From Candidatus Nitrosopumilus sp. (GTDB lineage Archaea > Thermoproteota > Nitrososphaeria > Nitrososphaerales > Nitrosopumilaceae), in assembly GCA_013215285.1 (NCBI GenBank), contig JABSRD010000006.1, forward strand, positions 1-64,000: 64,000 bases of DNA. Reading direction: 5' to 3'. Made by a program: the position numbers and the translations under genes. The notes below the pieces were generated by a model, which had not been told where the DNA came from, ran no database searches, and saw nothing but the letters and a program-made list of their open reading frames with translations. Numbering within the stretch: the first letter of the stretch is position 1; each line of letters begins with the position of its first letter. Below are positions 45,359-53,970 of the stretch, piece by piece.

Positions 45359-46710
45359 TGTATATTGATGAAAAAGAAAAAAGGATATTCAGAGTTGAAA
45401 AATGCAATATTGTTGAAATGACAAAAGATAAAGTCGCTATAATTCCAAAAGGAGATAAAATTTTAAAAGAATTACAAAGTCAAGAAGAATTTGAAAAATT
45501 ATTACATGTTAAAAATTGGGCAGTTACACAAACAAATGAATCAAGTATATTATTCTTTGACAGTGACCCGAAAAACCCTAAAGATTTTAATGAAATTCTG
45601 AAACCATTATTCAATCGTAGGAGAGACAAATACATAGAACACTCTCTACAAGTAAACTCTCAACATGGATTCATCGAGGTTACAGATGTAACGCATGAAA
45701 AATGTGTAATATTTGCTAAGATGTTTCATAGTAAATCTGGGATTGAAATCTATGCTGAATCTCATTGGATGATTTTTGGTGGTACATATTATAATAATAA
45801 AAATATTGATGATCCTAAAAGAGAAACTACCTGGTACAAAAAAGATGATTTACATAATGAACCAATCATTAATGTCACAAAAAATGATTTATATATTATT
45901 TTTAGTAAAATTTCAAAACCATTATTAAATGATGAATTAATTCAGGCGGGAAGTGGTGAAAGACATATCGCATTGATTTCTTTGGGATTCAAAGAAGCTA
46001 AAACATTAATTAGAAAAAACGAACCACTCAACTTTAATTCACTCTATTTAAAATTAATAAATACCGAAATTATCGACCGAATGAGTGACTATGAAAAAGG
46101 TAATAATAATTATCAAGAATTACAAAATATTATAGAGTTTGTAATTAATCATGTTGAATCAGATATATCATTTGGTCAAGATTACATACAAAGTAAAAAT
46201 GAAAACAGATTTGCACATATTTTGGAAAATTCAGTTAATGATCAATTCAATGCTTGGTATTGGGATTCTAACAAATGGAGTGAAAATACAGCACATTATA
46301 TTTTAGAAAAATTACTCCCTTTGAAAAGTGAGGAATTTAAACCAAATTCTGGTATGGCATTAAAAATATCAAATAATATCTCAGCTAGTGATTTAACATT
46401 AAAAGTGGATATGGAATCACATGAATACGTTAAAGAAATGATGGAAATAATGACAAATACTTATGGACAGTACTATAATTTTAAATCAGGTGGGATCAAA
46501 AATGTGGATCCAAGTATTATGTTTTACAAAAATTCACAGTTAAAAATTAAATTTGATTCTGAAATAGACAAACCTGTTAAATTTTTAGAGTTTGTAAAAG
46601 AGAGATTTCAAGATGGTGACAGAGAGATATTATTAGATCATTTGGCGGGTTCATTACTTCATACAACTGTGTTGGGTTCCAAACCAAAAATAGGTTCTGT
46701 GGTGTCTTAG
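45358..46710 (+). pseudogene. Primase-helicase (D5-like) truncated by transposon copy 3
   Basis: 450 residues, of which the last few are read from the transposon's inverted repeat. The C-terminal visible part (FLEFVKERFQDGDREILLDH, LAGSLLHTTVLGSKPKIG) resembles the stretch that precedes the Walker A motif in D5/SF3 replicative helicases of plasmids and viruses. The helicase core itself is missing and was not found beyond the right end of the transposon. The element therefore cannot replicate on its own. Confidence 0.6.
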
Positions 46711-46751
46711 GTGAAAATAGTTGATATTAACACTGTTGTTTGTCGGTGAAA
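46693..46751 (+). repeat. Left terminal inverted repeat of transposon copy 3
   Basis: 59 bp, no mismatch with the reverse complement of 49672-49730. Confidence 0.95.
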
Positions 46752-47111
46752 TTAGAACATCTTGTGCTTTTTGGCTAGTTTAACCAATTTCTTAAAATCA
46801 TTTGGAGAAACAAATGTTGCAAACTGACCAAATACCCATTTACCCCTCATTCTTGGTTTTTCTCCTATGATGTAATAACGTAAACGCAGATCTATGCTGT
46901 TGTCTTTGTCCAGTTCAATCTGTTCTAATATTATTACTATGTCGTTTCTTTCTTTTGGTGTAATCCATACTAAATTTAGAATTGGACATTTTTGACGTTT
47001 TGAATCAGTATAGAATCCATTAATTGTCAACTGTGGTTGGTTTGGAATACATAATGTTCTTTCTTCTTTGGATAAACTGTAAACGTTTTCGAAATATCCT
47101 GACTTTGACAT
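46752..47111 (-). CDS. Unknown protein, cargo of transposon copy 3
   Basis: 119 residues, mixed alpha/beta, basic C-terminus (FKKLVKLAKKHKMF). Its stop lies exactly at the inner edge of the inverted repeat. Seven bases separate it from the winged-helix gene, so they are one operon. No family recognised. Confidence 0.62.
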   Translation of the reverse strand: MSKSGYFENVYSLSKEERTLCIPNQPQLTINGFYTDSKRQKCPILNLVWITPKERNDIVIILEQIELDKDNSIDLRLRYYIIGEKPRMRGKWVFGQFATFVSPNDFKKLVKLAKKHKMF

Positions 47112-47117
47112 TTTAGA

Positions 47118-47849
47118 TTATTCTTCTTGTGGGTTTTCTGTTATTGGTGTAAGTTTTTCTTCTTCAATAAGTTCTTCATATTTGTAATTCTTTAGTTTAA
47201 TGTCCATGTAACTTTTGAGAATTTCCCATTCTTCAGATAAGTTACCTTTTGGTAAAGTTACTTCATACTTGTCAAAAAATATTGTTTCCACGTCAGTTCT
47301 TGGCTCCTGTTTTCTTTGAGGACTACCTTGTGATAAGTGTTGATCTTTAGTACTGTTATCAATATTTAATTCACTTTCAATTAAATCCTCAGAAATTAAT
47401 TCTATATCCTCTAAATACCATTTTAGTATCTTGGCTTGTTCTTTCTTAGCAGTGTTAGGATCAACTTTTGTAATATCTACAAGTACCGACCAAAAATTAC
47501 CTTCTCTTGGAATTTTACCTACTTTCTCCTTAATCGCTTTCCACAATTCAACATTCAAAATAGCTTTGGTTTTTGCAATTTCTTTTATTTTATCAGTTCT
47601 TGGTTGCAATAATGATTCACCAAGTTCTGAGACTTGATAGCTTCCTTTACCTTCCAGCAAACCATAAGAAAGAAGTGTTTTTAATTTTCGATAAAAATAT
47701 GATTCAGTACCATATTTGAATCCTAAATGTATTGCCAGATCTTTGGATAATACCTTGTTTCGTTGTTTTACACTGTAAATCTCATCTAATACCGTTATGG
47801 CATTTGGCATCAAACGGATTTCGGGAATCTCATAATCTCCAAGTTTCAT
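47118..47849 (-). CDS. Winged-helix protein, cargo of transposon copy 3
   Basis: 243 residues. N-terminal winged helix (SKDLAIHLGFKYGTESYFYR, then LLSYGLLEGKGSYQVSELGE), a helical middle and an acidic tail. It stands divergent from the transposase, in the regulator position of this transposon family. The gap between contains partial inverted repeats around ATCTTATACTAG and TAGTATGTAAG. Confidence 0.6.
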   Translation of the reverse strand: MKLGDYEIPEIRLMPNAITVLDEIYSVKQRNKVLSKDLAIHLGFKYGTESYFYRKLKTLLSYGLLEGKGSYQVSELGESLLQPRTDKIKEIAKTKAILNVELWKAIKEKVGKIPREGNFWSVLVDITKVDPNTAKKEQAKILKWYLEDIELISEDLIESELNIDNSTKDQHLSQGSPQRKQEPRTDVETIFFDKYEVTLPKGNLSEEWEILKSYMDIKLKNYKYEELIEEEKLTPITENPQEE

Positions 47850-47972
47850 GTATAATTAGTATAAACCCATGTTTATAAATCTTATACTAGAATTATTATA
47901 ACTATTCCCACATTCTTAACAATCTTTATTAGTATGTAAGTTATAAGATATAGGTAATATGAATAAGAAATC

Positions 47973-48040
47973 CTTCTCGGCATGGTGCTTGGGCAGCCTC
48001 GTAAACTGTACCCCAACAGAGTTCGAATCTCTGCGAGAAG
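47973..48040 (+). other. tRNA-like structure inside transposon copy 3
   Basis: CTTCTCG at 47973 pairs perfectly with CGAGAAG at 48034 (7-bp acceptor-like stem). Before it, CAGAG-TTCGAAT-CTCTG is a perfect T arm. The middle folds as a minimal GCA-TGG-TGC hairpin and a longer TTGGG-CAG...CTG-TA-CCCCAA arm, not a normal D or anticodon arm. 68 bases in all. It lies 29 bases before the transposase ATG. Confidence 0.6.
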
Positions 48041-48068
48041 ACTACAAACCTTACTACAGGAGTGTAAC

Positions 48069-49208
48069 ATGAATAACGCAGATCTTCCTAAAAAACTTTC
48101 AGAACGTGAACAAAAAGGTCGTAAAATAGCCTTGAAATCTGATTTGATACGATTATCAGATTATCACTATTATGTCCATTCTCAAACTACAAACAGAGAT
48201 TATGATGTTATCAAGACGAACGGTAAATGGTCTTGTAACTGTGCTGACCACAAATTTAGACACGTATGCTGTAAACACATACACAGCGTAGAATATTCAA
48301 TCCAACTTAGAGAAGAAGTAAGAGAGCAAAAGAAGGTCGTATTATCACCTATTACGGTATCTGATTGTAGATTTTGCCATTCTCAGAACATCAAAAAACA
48401 CGCTATCAGACATAACAAGATAGGAGATATTCAGAGATTCGTATGTAGTGACTGTCATAAGACATTTTCAATAAATTTAGGATTTGAGAAAATGAAGTCA
48501 AGCCCTGAAACTATCACTAACGCATTACAACTCTATTTTTCTGGTGAATCGCTAAGAAGCATACAAAAGTTCTTGAAACTGCAAGGTGTCAAGGTTGACC
48601 ACACTACAATCTACAAGTGGATTACAAAGTACACAAAACTAATGAAAACCCATCTTGACAAGATAACTCCACAAGTAGGTGACGCATGGCGAGCTGATGA
48701 AGTTTACACAAAGATTCGAGGGGAAATGAAGTATGTGTTTTCACTTATGGATTCTGAAACTAGGTTTTGGATTGCACAAGAAGTTTTAGACAGAAAAGAA
48801 GGAGCTGATGCTTCTAGTTTGTTTAGACTTGGTAAAGAAGTAACACAAACTAAACCTAAAGTAATCATTACTGATGGTTTAGGTAGTTACTCAGAAGCTT
48901 ATCGTAAAGAGTTTTGGACTGTAGAAAGAGAACATAGAACTCTGCATATTCGTAACGTGCACCTTCAAGGTGACATGAATAACAACCAAATGGAGAGACT
49001 AAACGGTGAGTTTAGAGATAGAGAGAAAATAGTCAGAGGAATTAAGAAAAAAGATTCTGTAATGTTTGATGGATACCAACTGTACCACAATTACATTAGA
49101 GAACACATGGCACTAAACGGAAAAACACCATCTGACAAAGCTGGAATAATTATCGAAGGAAACAACAAATGGTTAACAATAATTCAAAATGCTAAGCTGA
49201 ATGAGTAA
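48069..49208 (+). CDS. SWIM zinc-finger DDE transposase (copy 3, intact)
   Basis: 379 residues from ATG 48069, chosen because the sister proteins begin at the matching position; a frame to 47982 runs through the tRNA-like structure. SWIM finger CNCADHKFRHVCCKH, zinc ribbon CRFCHSQ...CSDCHKTF, HTH-like QLYFSGESLRSIQK, and DDE residues in AWRADEVYTKIRG, IITDGLGSYSE and NQMERLNGEFRDRE. All catalytic positions present. Confidence 0.88.
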   Translation: MNNADLPKKLSEREQKGRKIALKSDLIRLSDYHYYVHSQTTNRDYDVIKTNGKWSCNCADHKFRHVCCKHIHSVEYSIQLREEVREQKKVVLSPITVSDCRFCHSQNIKKHAIRHNKIGDIQRFVCSDCHKTFSINLGFEKMKSSPETITNALQLYFSGESLRSIQKFLKLQGVKVDHTTIYKWITKYTKLMKTHLDKITPQVGDAWRADEVYTKIRGEMKYVFSLMDSETRFWIAQEVLDRKEGADASSLFRLGKEVTQTKPKVIITDGLGSYSEAYRKEFWTVEREHRTLHIRNVHLQGDMNNNQMERLNGEFRDREKIVRGIKKKDSVMFDGYQLYHNYIREHMALNGKTPSDKAGIIIEGNNKWLTIIQNAKLNE

Positions 49209-49410
49209 CTTTTTTTGCTAGACAATTAGGGCACAATATAACACCTTCATTATTTGTAAGTATGTGCATTGTTTCACCATATTCTTTATTCTCTTTTCTA
49301 ATTGTTTGCCATTCATTCTCAAAAAATGCAATACAGCATGGAGCAATATTTTCCTTTACACCTCTCCAAAAATATTTTCCTGCCTTATTCATCAAGGATT
49401 CTAAATCCAT
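49192..49410 (-). CDS. Small cysteine-rich protein, cargo of transposon copy 3
   Basis: 72 residues: helix, APCCIAFFENEWQ, and ILCPNCLAKKVTHSA, so a possible zinc site. Its end overlaps the transposase end by 17 bases, tail to tail. Function unknown. Confidence 0.55.
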   Translation of the reverse strand: MDLESLMNKAGKYFWRGVKENIAPCCIAFFENEWQTIRKENKEYGETMHILTNNEGVILCPNCLAKKVTHSA

Positions 49411-49512
49411 AAGCGATCAAAAAACCCTCGGTAATTGGATCGGTTGACTAAAAGATAAGATTGAGTTAACAATACCACTGATCCTTTAAATGAATAAATC
49501 ACAACCCTGATC

Positions 49513-49650
49513 ATGGGAAAATTTGATTATGCAAAATGCCCTAACTGTGGCAAAGTTGCACATAATAGACAAGAAGTAGATGAACGATTTGGAATTAGAA
49601 ATAATGACGGTAATCTAATGGTTCAATCTTGGTGTAGAAAATGCCGATAG
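49513..49650 (+). CDS. Very small zinc-ribbon protein, cargo of transposon copy 3
   Basis: 45 residues from ATG 49513: KCPNCGKVAHN and SWCRKCR give two CxxC pairs. Lies between the transposase and the right inverted repeat. Function unknown. Confidence 0.5.
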   Translation: MGKFDYAKCPNCGKVAHNRQEVDERFGIRNNDGNLMVQSWCRKCR

Positions 49651-49671
49651 TTTAGGTATTTTTTACCTTTT

Positions 49672-49730
49672 TTTCACCGACAAACAACAGTGTTAATATC
49701 AACTATTTTCACCTAAGACACCACAGAACC
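49672..49730 (-). repeat. Right terminal inverted repeat of transposon copy 3
   Basis: 59 bp; a related solo end is at 21320-21378. Confidence 0.95.
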
Positions 49731-49757
49731 CTCGTTGGACGTGGTGTATTCTAACCA

Positions 49758-50081
49758 TCAGTTAATCCCCATTTTTCTAATGATTAACTCTACCAGGCAG
49801 TCACCATAGATATCTGTGTGTTTGTCGTCTGCTATGAGTGGGTTATCATGTGTGTAAAAATTGACATCATAGGTATCTCTAACTTGGTTCAAAGTAACTA
49901 AGATACTTTTGAATTTGCTTGGGTTCTTTGGAAGTTTTAGATATAGTGCTGTCTCTGAGAATATTGATGGTTTGATTCCTGAATATGCAAAGAATGGAAA
50001 ACCATTTACTTTGGATGCTGAGAGTTGTTTAAAAATTTCTTTTGCTACCAAGTTTGTTTGTGTTTGAGTTGTTTGATTCAT
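49758..50081 (-). CDS. Unknown small protein
   Basis: 107 residues from the ATG at 50079-50081 (a longer frame to 50132 is possible). MNQTTQTQTNLVAKEIFKQL, then a beta-rich domain ending CLVELIIRKMGIN. No family recognised. It lies just outside transposon copy 3 and may belong to the integrated element cut by it. Confidence 0.5.
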   Translation of the reverse strand: MNQTTQTQTNLVAKEIFKQLSASKVNGFPFFAYSGIKPSIFSETALYLKLPKNPSKFKSILVTLNQVRDTYDVNFYTHDNPLIADDKHTDIYGDCLVELIIRKMGIN

Positions 50082-50165
50082 ACCACTATATACTTCTAAA
50101 GCATATATATACTTTACGGGTATATGGTACAATAAGTATATATTCTAATATGGTATATGATAAAC

Positions 50166-50309
50166 ATGAGTGAAAAAGTAGATGGAGATTATTATCGTCA
50201 TGAATGTAATCGCTGTGATTATATTTGGTATTCAACAAAATCTGATCCTAAAACTTGTGCATCAAAGAAATGTAAATCTCCATACTGGAATAAGAAACGA
50301 GTACGGTAA
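50166..50309 (+). CDS. Small zinc-ribbon protein
   Basis: 47 residues from ATG 50166: RHECNRCDYIWYS and TCASKKCKSPYWNKKRVR. The CKSPYWN ending is shared with the protein at 51582, a small zinc-ribbon family that seems frequent in mobile regions here. Confidence 0.55.
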   Translation: MSEKVDGDYYRHECNRCDYIWYSTKSDPKTCASKKCKSPYWNKKRVR

Positions 50310-50387
50310 AAGACATCCTCAGACCCTATAGGGGGGCCTTTGAGTTTTGTGCTATTTTTTCTGTACTGGCGGACTTTATTCGTAAAG

Positions 50388-50410
50388 GTAAGTGTCATTT
50401 AGACACTTAC
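50388..50410. terminator. Perfect 9-bp hairpin, possible terminator
   Basis: GTAAGTGTC-ATTTA-GACACTTAC, followed by TTTTTT about 14 bases on. Located downstream of the zinc-ribbon gene at 50166. Confidence 0.45.
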
Positions 50411-50446
50411 TGGAAATATCGGGGTTTTTTGTCCAAAATATGATCA

Positions 50447-50466
50447 AGTTACACTTTAGTGTAACT
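50447..50466. other. Perfect 8-bp hairpin near transposon end
   Basis: AGTTACAC-TTTA-GTGTAACT, 33 bases left of the transposon end at 50500. Role unknown; may be a second terminator or part of an older end. Confidence 0.4.
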
Positions 50467-50526
50467 AGTTCAATCATCCTTTTTTCTGTATTCCTATAAG
50501 GTTCTGTGTAATCTTCGGGAGCTGAG

Positions 50527-51280
50527 TTAAACTGAATTTTCCTTGTAAAGACTAGCGTTTTGGATTATAGTTTTCCATTTATTCTTACCGTCAATTTCAA
50601 TCATTGATGCTTCTGCTGGTGTTCTACCATTCAAGGCTTGATGTTTTTTTGTGAAATTGTAATAAACACGTAAACCGTCAATGACTGGCGTATCAATTCT
50701 TTTGAGACCTCTAAAGACTTTCTCACGGTCTCGAATTGTGCCATTAATTCTCTCCATTTTGTTGTTATTTTTATCACCTTTAAGATGAATATGTCTGACA
50801 TGGTTTGTCTTTTTTCCAAATACTTTCTTGGATGATTTCATGTATGCTTGTAATCCATCAGTAATGAAATTTCTTGGATTCTTACCTGCTTGTAATTTAG
50901 TCATAGATAGTAAATTATCCGTATTGTGATGAAACTTGTTGTCTGCCATATCACTAGCCAACCAATATCTAGTATCATCATCCATTGAAGCAAATGGATA
51001 ACACTGTTCACCATTTACTTTAATCCATACCTCATCTGCTCTAAACCAATCCCCTACTCTTGGAACTATACCGTTAAGATAGATTGATGTCATTTTAGAG
51101 TATGCAGATACCCAGTTGTAGACAGTTTTGAATGAGACATCAATTCCTAACATCTCATAATGGTCTGCTATTTTTCTAACTGACATTCCCGAATAATACA
51201 TTTGTAATGCTCCAGTTATGGTATTTTCATTTGATTGTTTTTTCTCAAATCCAAAGTTTGCAGTAAAAATTTTTTCTAAT
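50527..51280 (-). pseudogene. SWIM-family transposase lacking its N-terminus (copy 4)
   Basis: DDE domain complete: QMYYSGMSVRKIADHYE, WFRADEVWIKVNG, FITDGLQAYMK and NKMERINGTIRDRE. Upstream it reads NFGFEKKQ and then unrelated sequence, so the SWIM finger and zinc ribbon are gone. It could at best act as a catalytic fragment. C-terminus lies 27 bases from the left end at 50500, as in copy 1. Confidence 0.82.
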
Positions 51281-51369
51281 CCTACAAAAGAAGAAATAAA
51301 ATGTCTTACTGATTCACTTAGTAAGATAGATGGATTTCATTTTGAAGTTAAAACTAATATTTCTGTAAA

Positions 51370-51585
51370 CTAATTTAATTCGTTAAAACTCCTACTCACA
51401 ACAAATCGTGGGCTAGGTTTACACCAATATCTTATATTTCCAATTTGGCAATCATCACACTCATAACGTATTTCTATACATGTTTCATCACTTTTTTGTA
51501 TTGAAAATATTGTGTGTATGTCATCTGGTGGACGTGCTATAATCTTATGGCCACATTGTTGACAATCAAATTCTTTTTCCATCAT
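51370..51585 (-). CDS. Small zinc-ribbon protein
   Basis: 71 residues from the ATG at 51585, which overlaps the stop of the gene before it. DCQQCGHKII and YECDDCQIGN form two CxxC pairs. Cargo of the composite element; function unknown. Confidence 0.55.
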   Translation of the reverse strand: MMEKEFDCQQCGHKIIARPPDDIHTIFSIQKSDETCIEIRYECDDCQIGNIRYWCKPSPRFVVSRSFNELN

Positions 51586-51761
51586 CTGTCCCTTTTTTTG
51601 TTTTTCCAACTAAATGATTTTTTCTTGCCTTGTCGTGGGACATTCCAATAAGGGGATTTACATTTAGGGCAAATTGTAGGCAATACATCTATTTTACTAC
51701 GTGGAACCCATTTATGTTCACATCTTTCACACGCATATCCGTCAAGCTTTATGATTGCCAT
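51582..51761 (-). CDS. Small zinc-ribbon protein divergent from transposase copy 5
   Basis: 59 residues from ATG 51761: MAIIKLDGYACERCEHKWVP, then ICPKCKSPYWNVPR and a basic tail. It holds the divergent regulator position seen in the other copies, with a 12-bp inverted repeat between it and the transposase. It resembles a small zinc protein family common in these archaea. Confidence 0.62.
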   Translation of the reverse strand: MAIIKLDGYACERCEHKWVPRSKIDVLPTICPKCKSPYWNVPRQGKKKSFSWKNKKRDR

Positions 51762-51796
51762 GTATTGTATACAAACTACCGTTAAATAAAGGTTAT

Positions 51797-51845
51797 ACCT
51801 ACTAAGTAAATATTATATAGACCCGTTACATTATACTTAGTAGGT
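51797..51845. promoter_or_regulatory. Operator-like inverted repeat before transposase copy 5
   Basis: ACCTACTAAGTA (51797-51808) and its perfect reverse complement TACTTAGTAGGT (51834-51845), 25 bases apart, the second ending five bases before the transposase ATG. Confidence 0.62.
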
Positions 51846-51849
51846 AAAT

Positions 51850-52287
51850 ATGACAAAAAAAGAAAGAGGTAAGGAAATTGCAGAAAAGAATAATCAGATT
51901 AAGCGAATAGATGAAACACACTATACAGTAAATTCTCAGTCAAGAAAAAAACAACATGAAGTTATTAGTACAGAATTTGGTTGGATTTGTAGTTGTGAAG
52001 ACCACATAATTAGAAAAGTGCAATGTAAACACAATCACGCAGTAGAAATTTCATTATCTATAAGAAAAGAAGTAAAAACTAACGTCATATTAGAACCGAT
52101 ACAATCTAACCATTGTATTTATTGTGATTCAGAGAACTTTATCAAGTGGAATGTAAGACACAACAAAAATCAAGACATACAAGTTTACAAATGCAAGGAC
52201 TGTTTAAAATATTTCTCAATTAATTTGGGATTTGAAAAAATGATTGAATTAATTGACAAAAAAAATATGGGTATTATGTTGATGTAA
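51850..52287 (+). pseudogene. N-terminal half of a SWIM-family transposase (copy 5)
   Basis: Intact start, SWIM finger CSCEDHIIRKVQCKH and zinc ribbon CIYCDSE...CKDCLKYF, up to INLGFEKM. It then switches to foreign sequence (52240 on). The C-terminal part survives at 52920-53237, so foreign DNA has replaced the middle of the gene. Confidence 0.82.
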
Positions 52288-52400
52288 ATGGTAGAAAAGT
52301 CAAAATTATTGTGGTTGAACGATTAGGTAGAAAATATCTTAAAACTGAGGCTGATGGATACGATCCAAACAATCTTCTAGCATTGGGTGATTGTCCATGA
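52257..52400 (+). pseudogene. DUF3892-like fragment inserted in transposase copy 5
   Basis: Frame reads YGYYVDVNGRKVKIIVVERL, GRKYLKTEADGYDPNNLLAL and ends GDCP, the pattern of the small DUF3892 family (K-Y-L-x-T-x-x-D-G...N-N-L-L-x-L-P-x-C). No start codon, so the N-terminus was lost. Its stop overlaps the next start (ATGA). Confidence 0.6.
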
Positions 52401-52789
52401 ATGATAGACTTTGTGAAAGATTGAAAATAGTTTTGGACAGGATCCTTGATGGGTATGATCATTTAAAGGAATTTGAATCAAAAGGAACCACAAAAGAGGA
52501 TTTGAGGCAAGAATTAATCAATATTAGAGATACATGTGAAGAGATTCCTGCATTATTTGGTGAATCTGCAAAAGAATTGGGTCTCGATATTGAAAAATTA
52601 ACTCCTTTGGCAAATCTTTTAAAAGTAAATTTTGATTCTGCCATTAAAGTACAACTAATGATTATAACAGATCCGAATACTCCTAACAACGAGGCTTGGA
52701 TAAAAATGCAATCAAACATGGCAATTACTATGATGAATATGAATGGTCAAATTGATCAGATTCGTATGCTTAGAAAAATAATAAAATAG
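52397..52789 (+). CDS. Unknown helical protein inserted in transposase copy 5
   Basis: 130 residues from ATG 52397, coupled to the DUF3892-like fragment. All-helical: RLCERLKIVLDRILDGYDHL, LFGESAKELGLDIEKL and MAITMMNMNGQIDQIRMLRK. No family recognised. With the DUF3892-like piece it forms a transferred two-gene segment. Confidence 0.55.
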   Translation: MNDRLCERLKIVLDRILDGYDHLKEFESKGTTKEDLRQELINIRDTCEEIPALFGESAKELGLDIEKLTPLANLLKVNFDSAIKVQLMIITDPNTPNNEAWIKMQSNMAITMMNMNGQIDQIRMLRKIIK

Positions 52790-52919
52790 TATTAGAACCC
52801 TCAAAAATTCTCAGCGTCTGAAAAGCAACACGGAGAAAACTACCGATGACGAAACAGAGCCGCAAAAAGACATTGTTATTAGTTATGCCTAAAAATTCTT
52901 TTTTTATATCAACAATTTT

Positions 52920-53237
52920 GAGCTGGAAAAAGAGTTTGCACCAAAGAACGACCTACAAAAACCAAGCAAACACATCAAGGACATTCACTTTAAGAATGAA
53001 TTTTCAAATAATAATATCCAAGAACGTCTTAATGGGGAGTTTAGAGATAGAGAGAAAGTGTTCAGAGGATTAAAGAAAGTAGATAGTCCTGCAATTACAG
53101 GAATACAACTATACCATAATTACATAAGACCACACATGAGTTTAGATGGTGATATACCAGCTAGTCGAGCTGGAATTGAGATTAAAGGGGATAACAAATG
53201 GCTTACAATAATTCAAAATGCAAGTAAGAAAAACTAA
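52920..53237 (+). pseudogene. C-terminal part of SWIM-family transposase (copy 5)
   Basis: KHIKDIHFKNEFSNNNIQER, LNGEFRDREKVFRGLKK and NKWLTIIQNASKKN, matching the end of the intact transposases. The usual MERLNG reads QERLNG. The first catalytic Asp residues are missing. Confidence 0.8.
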
Positions 53238-53563
53238 CCTTGATTTCTAAATTTTTCGTTTATTTCTTCAGGAGATAATATTACACCAAACAATTTTTCA
53301 TATCTTTCTAATTCTTGTTGAAATAATATAGACCATGCTTTAAGATTTATTGGAGACAAGTTTAATGTACATTCAATTTCTCTATTGATTATAGCTTTGG
53401 ACATTTTGAATTGATCACCTTGTAACGCTTTTTGAAGATCAGGTGAATCATGTAAAATTATTAATTTCATTCCATCATAACTGAGATTTGAAACTTGTCC
53501 TGTAACATTAATTTCCTTGAAAGTTGAACTTTGACTTGTTTGAACATCTGGTGTTTCAGACAT
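53234..53563 (-). CDS. Unknown protein near right end of copy 5
   Basis: 109 residues: a small beta domain (FKEINVTGQVSNLSYDGMKL) then helices (KAWSILFQQELERYEKLFGV). No family recognised. Tail-to-tail with the transposase end, overlapping by four bases; lies inside the right end at 53669. Confidence 0.55.
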   Translation of the reverse strand: MSETPDVQTSQSSTFKEINVTGQVSNLSYDGMKLIILHDSPDLQKALQGDQFKMSKAIINREIECTLNLSPINLKAWSILFQQELERYEKLFGVILSPEEINEKFRNQG

Positions 53564-53609
53564 ACTGTTAATTCAAAAAAACTGTATATAACTTTTTGAA
53601 GTCAGGTAG

Positions 53610-53669
53610 CTCAAATCACCACCCGACACTTAACAGATAAAAGATCCACCCGTTAACTTAACAGAACCA
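53610..53669 (-). repeat. Right end of copy 5, related to copy 2 ends
   Basis: Read inward from 53669: GGTTCTGTTAAGTTAACGGG, later TTAAGTGTCGGG. Compare copy 2's GGTACTGTCAAGTTAACGAG and GTAAAGTGTCGAG. Confidence 0.65.
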
Positions 53670-53713
53670 AAGAAACAGAAACTATAAGATCAAGCCCAAC
53701 ACAAGATAACCAA

Positions 53714-53959
53714 ATGTCACAACAAATGGAAGTACCTCAAACTTTATCATTAGGTAGATTAACAGTTCCCAACATGGGAACGATAGATATCAATGATAGA
53801 AATACTTTGACTATTGCAAGAGCATATCTTGAAGTTCTTGAAAACAAACTAAAAGAAAATAATTCAGAAATTCAAGAAATAAAAATAGAAGACAATATAG
53901 AAGAAGAACATCAAATTATTGTTGATGATGTAGAAGAACCAGAAATTATAGAAGAATAA
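53714..53959 (+). CDS. Small acidic protein
   Basis: 81 residues: LSLGRLTVPNMGTIDINDRN, a helix (TIARAYLEVLENKLKEN), then a very acidic tail. It precedes the nuclease-like gene by 11 bases. Could be an inhibitor or partner of that protein; this is inference from pairing. Confidence 0.5.
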   Translation: MSQQMEVPQTLSLGRLTVPNMGTIDINDRNTLTIARAYLEVLENKLKENNSEIQEIKIEDNIEEEHQIIVDDVEEPEIIEE

Positions 53960-53970
53960 TCTAAAACAAT

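Larger units (their letters stand above)
46693..49730. mobile_element. Transposon copy 3 with regulator, zinc proteins and tRNA-like hairpin
   Basis: 3038 bp bounded by 59-bp perfect inverted repeats (46693-46751 and 49672-49730), beginning GGTTCTGTGGTGTCTTAGG. Left to right: unknown gene and winged-helix gene on minus, tRNA-like structure, transposase on plus, then two zinc-protein genes. No target duplication is visible (left flank AAAAATA, right flank CTCGTTG), so the flanks have been rearranged since insertion. Confidence 0.9.
50500..53669. mobile_element. Composite of two broken transposon copies (copies 4 and 5)
   Basis: Left end GGTTCTGTGTAATCTTCGGG at 50500 resembles copy 1's end; right end at 53669 reads, inward, GGTTCTGTTAAGTTAACGGG and resembles copy 2's. 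Inside are two divergent, inactive transposases (50527 minus and 51850 plus, the latter split), with two zinc-ribbon genes and an operator-like repeat between. The two ends belong to different subfamilies, so this is a recombinant or nested remnant. Confidence 0.65.

Noticed and set aside
42212-46692. Clear attachment-site direct repeat of tRNA-Ile for the integrated element
   Set aside because: No second copy of the tRNA-Ile end was found up to the primase; the far end has been lost or rearranged, so no att site is claimed.
47973-48040. Functional tRNA gene
   Set aside because: Acceptor and T arms are good but no normal D arm or 7-base anticodon loop can be drawn; listed as tRNA-like structure only.
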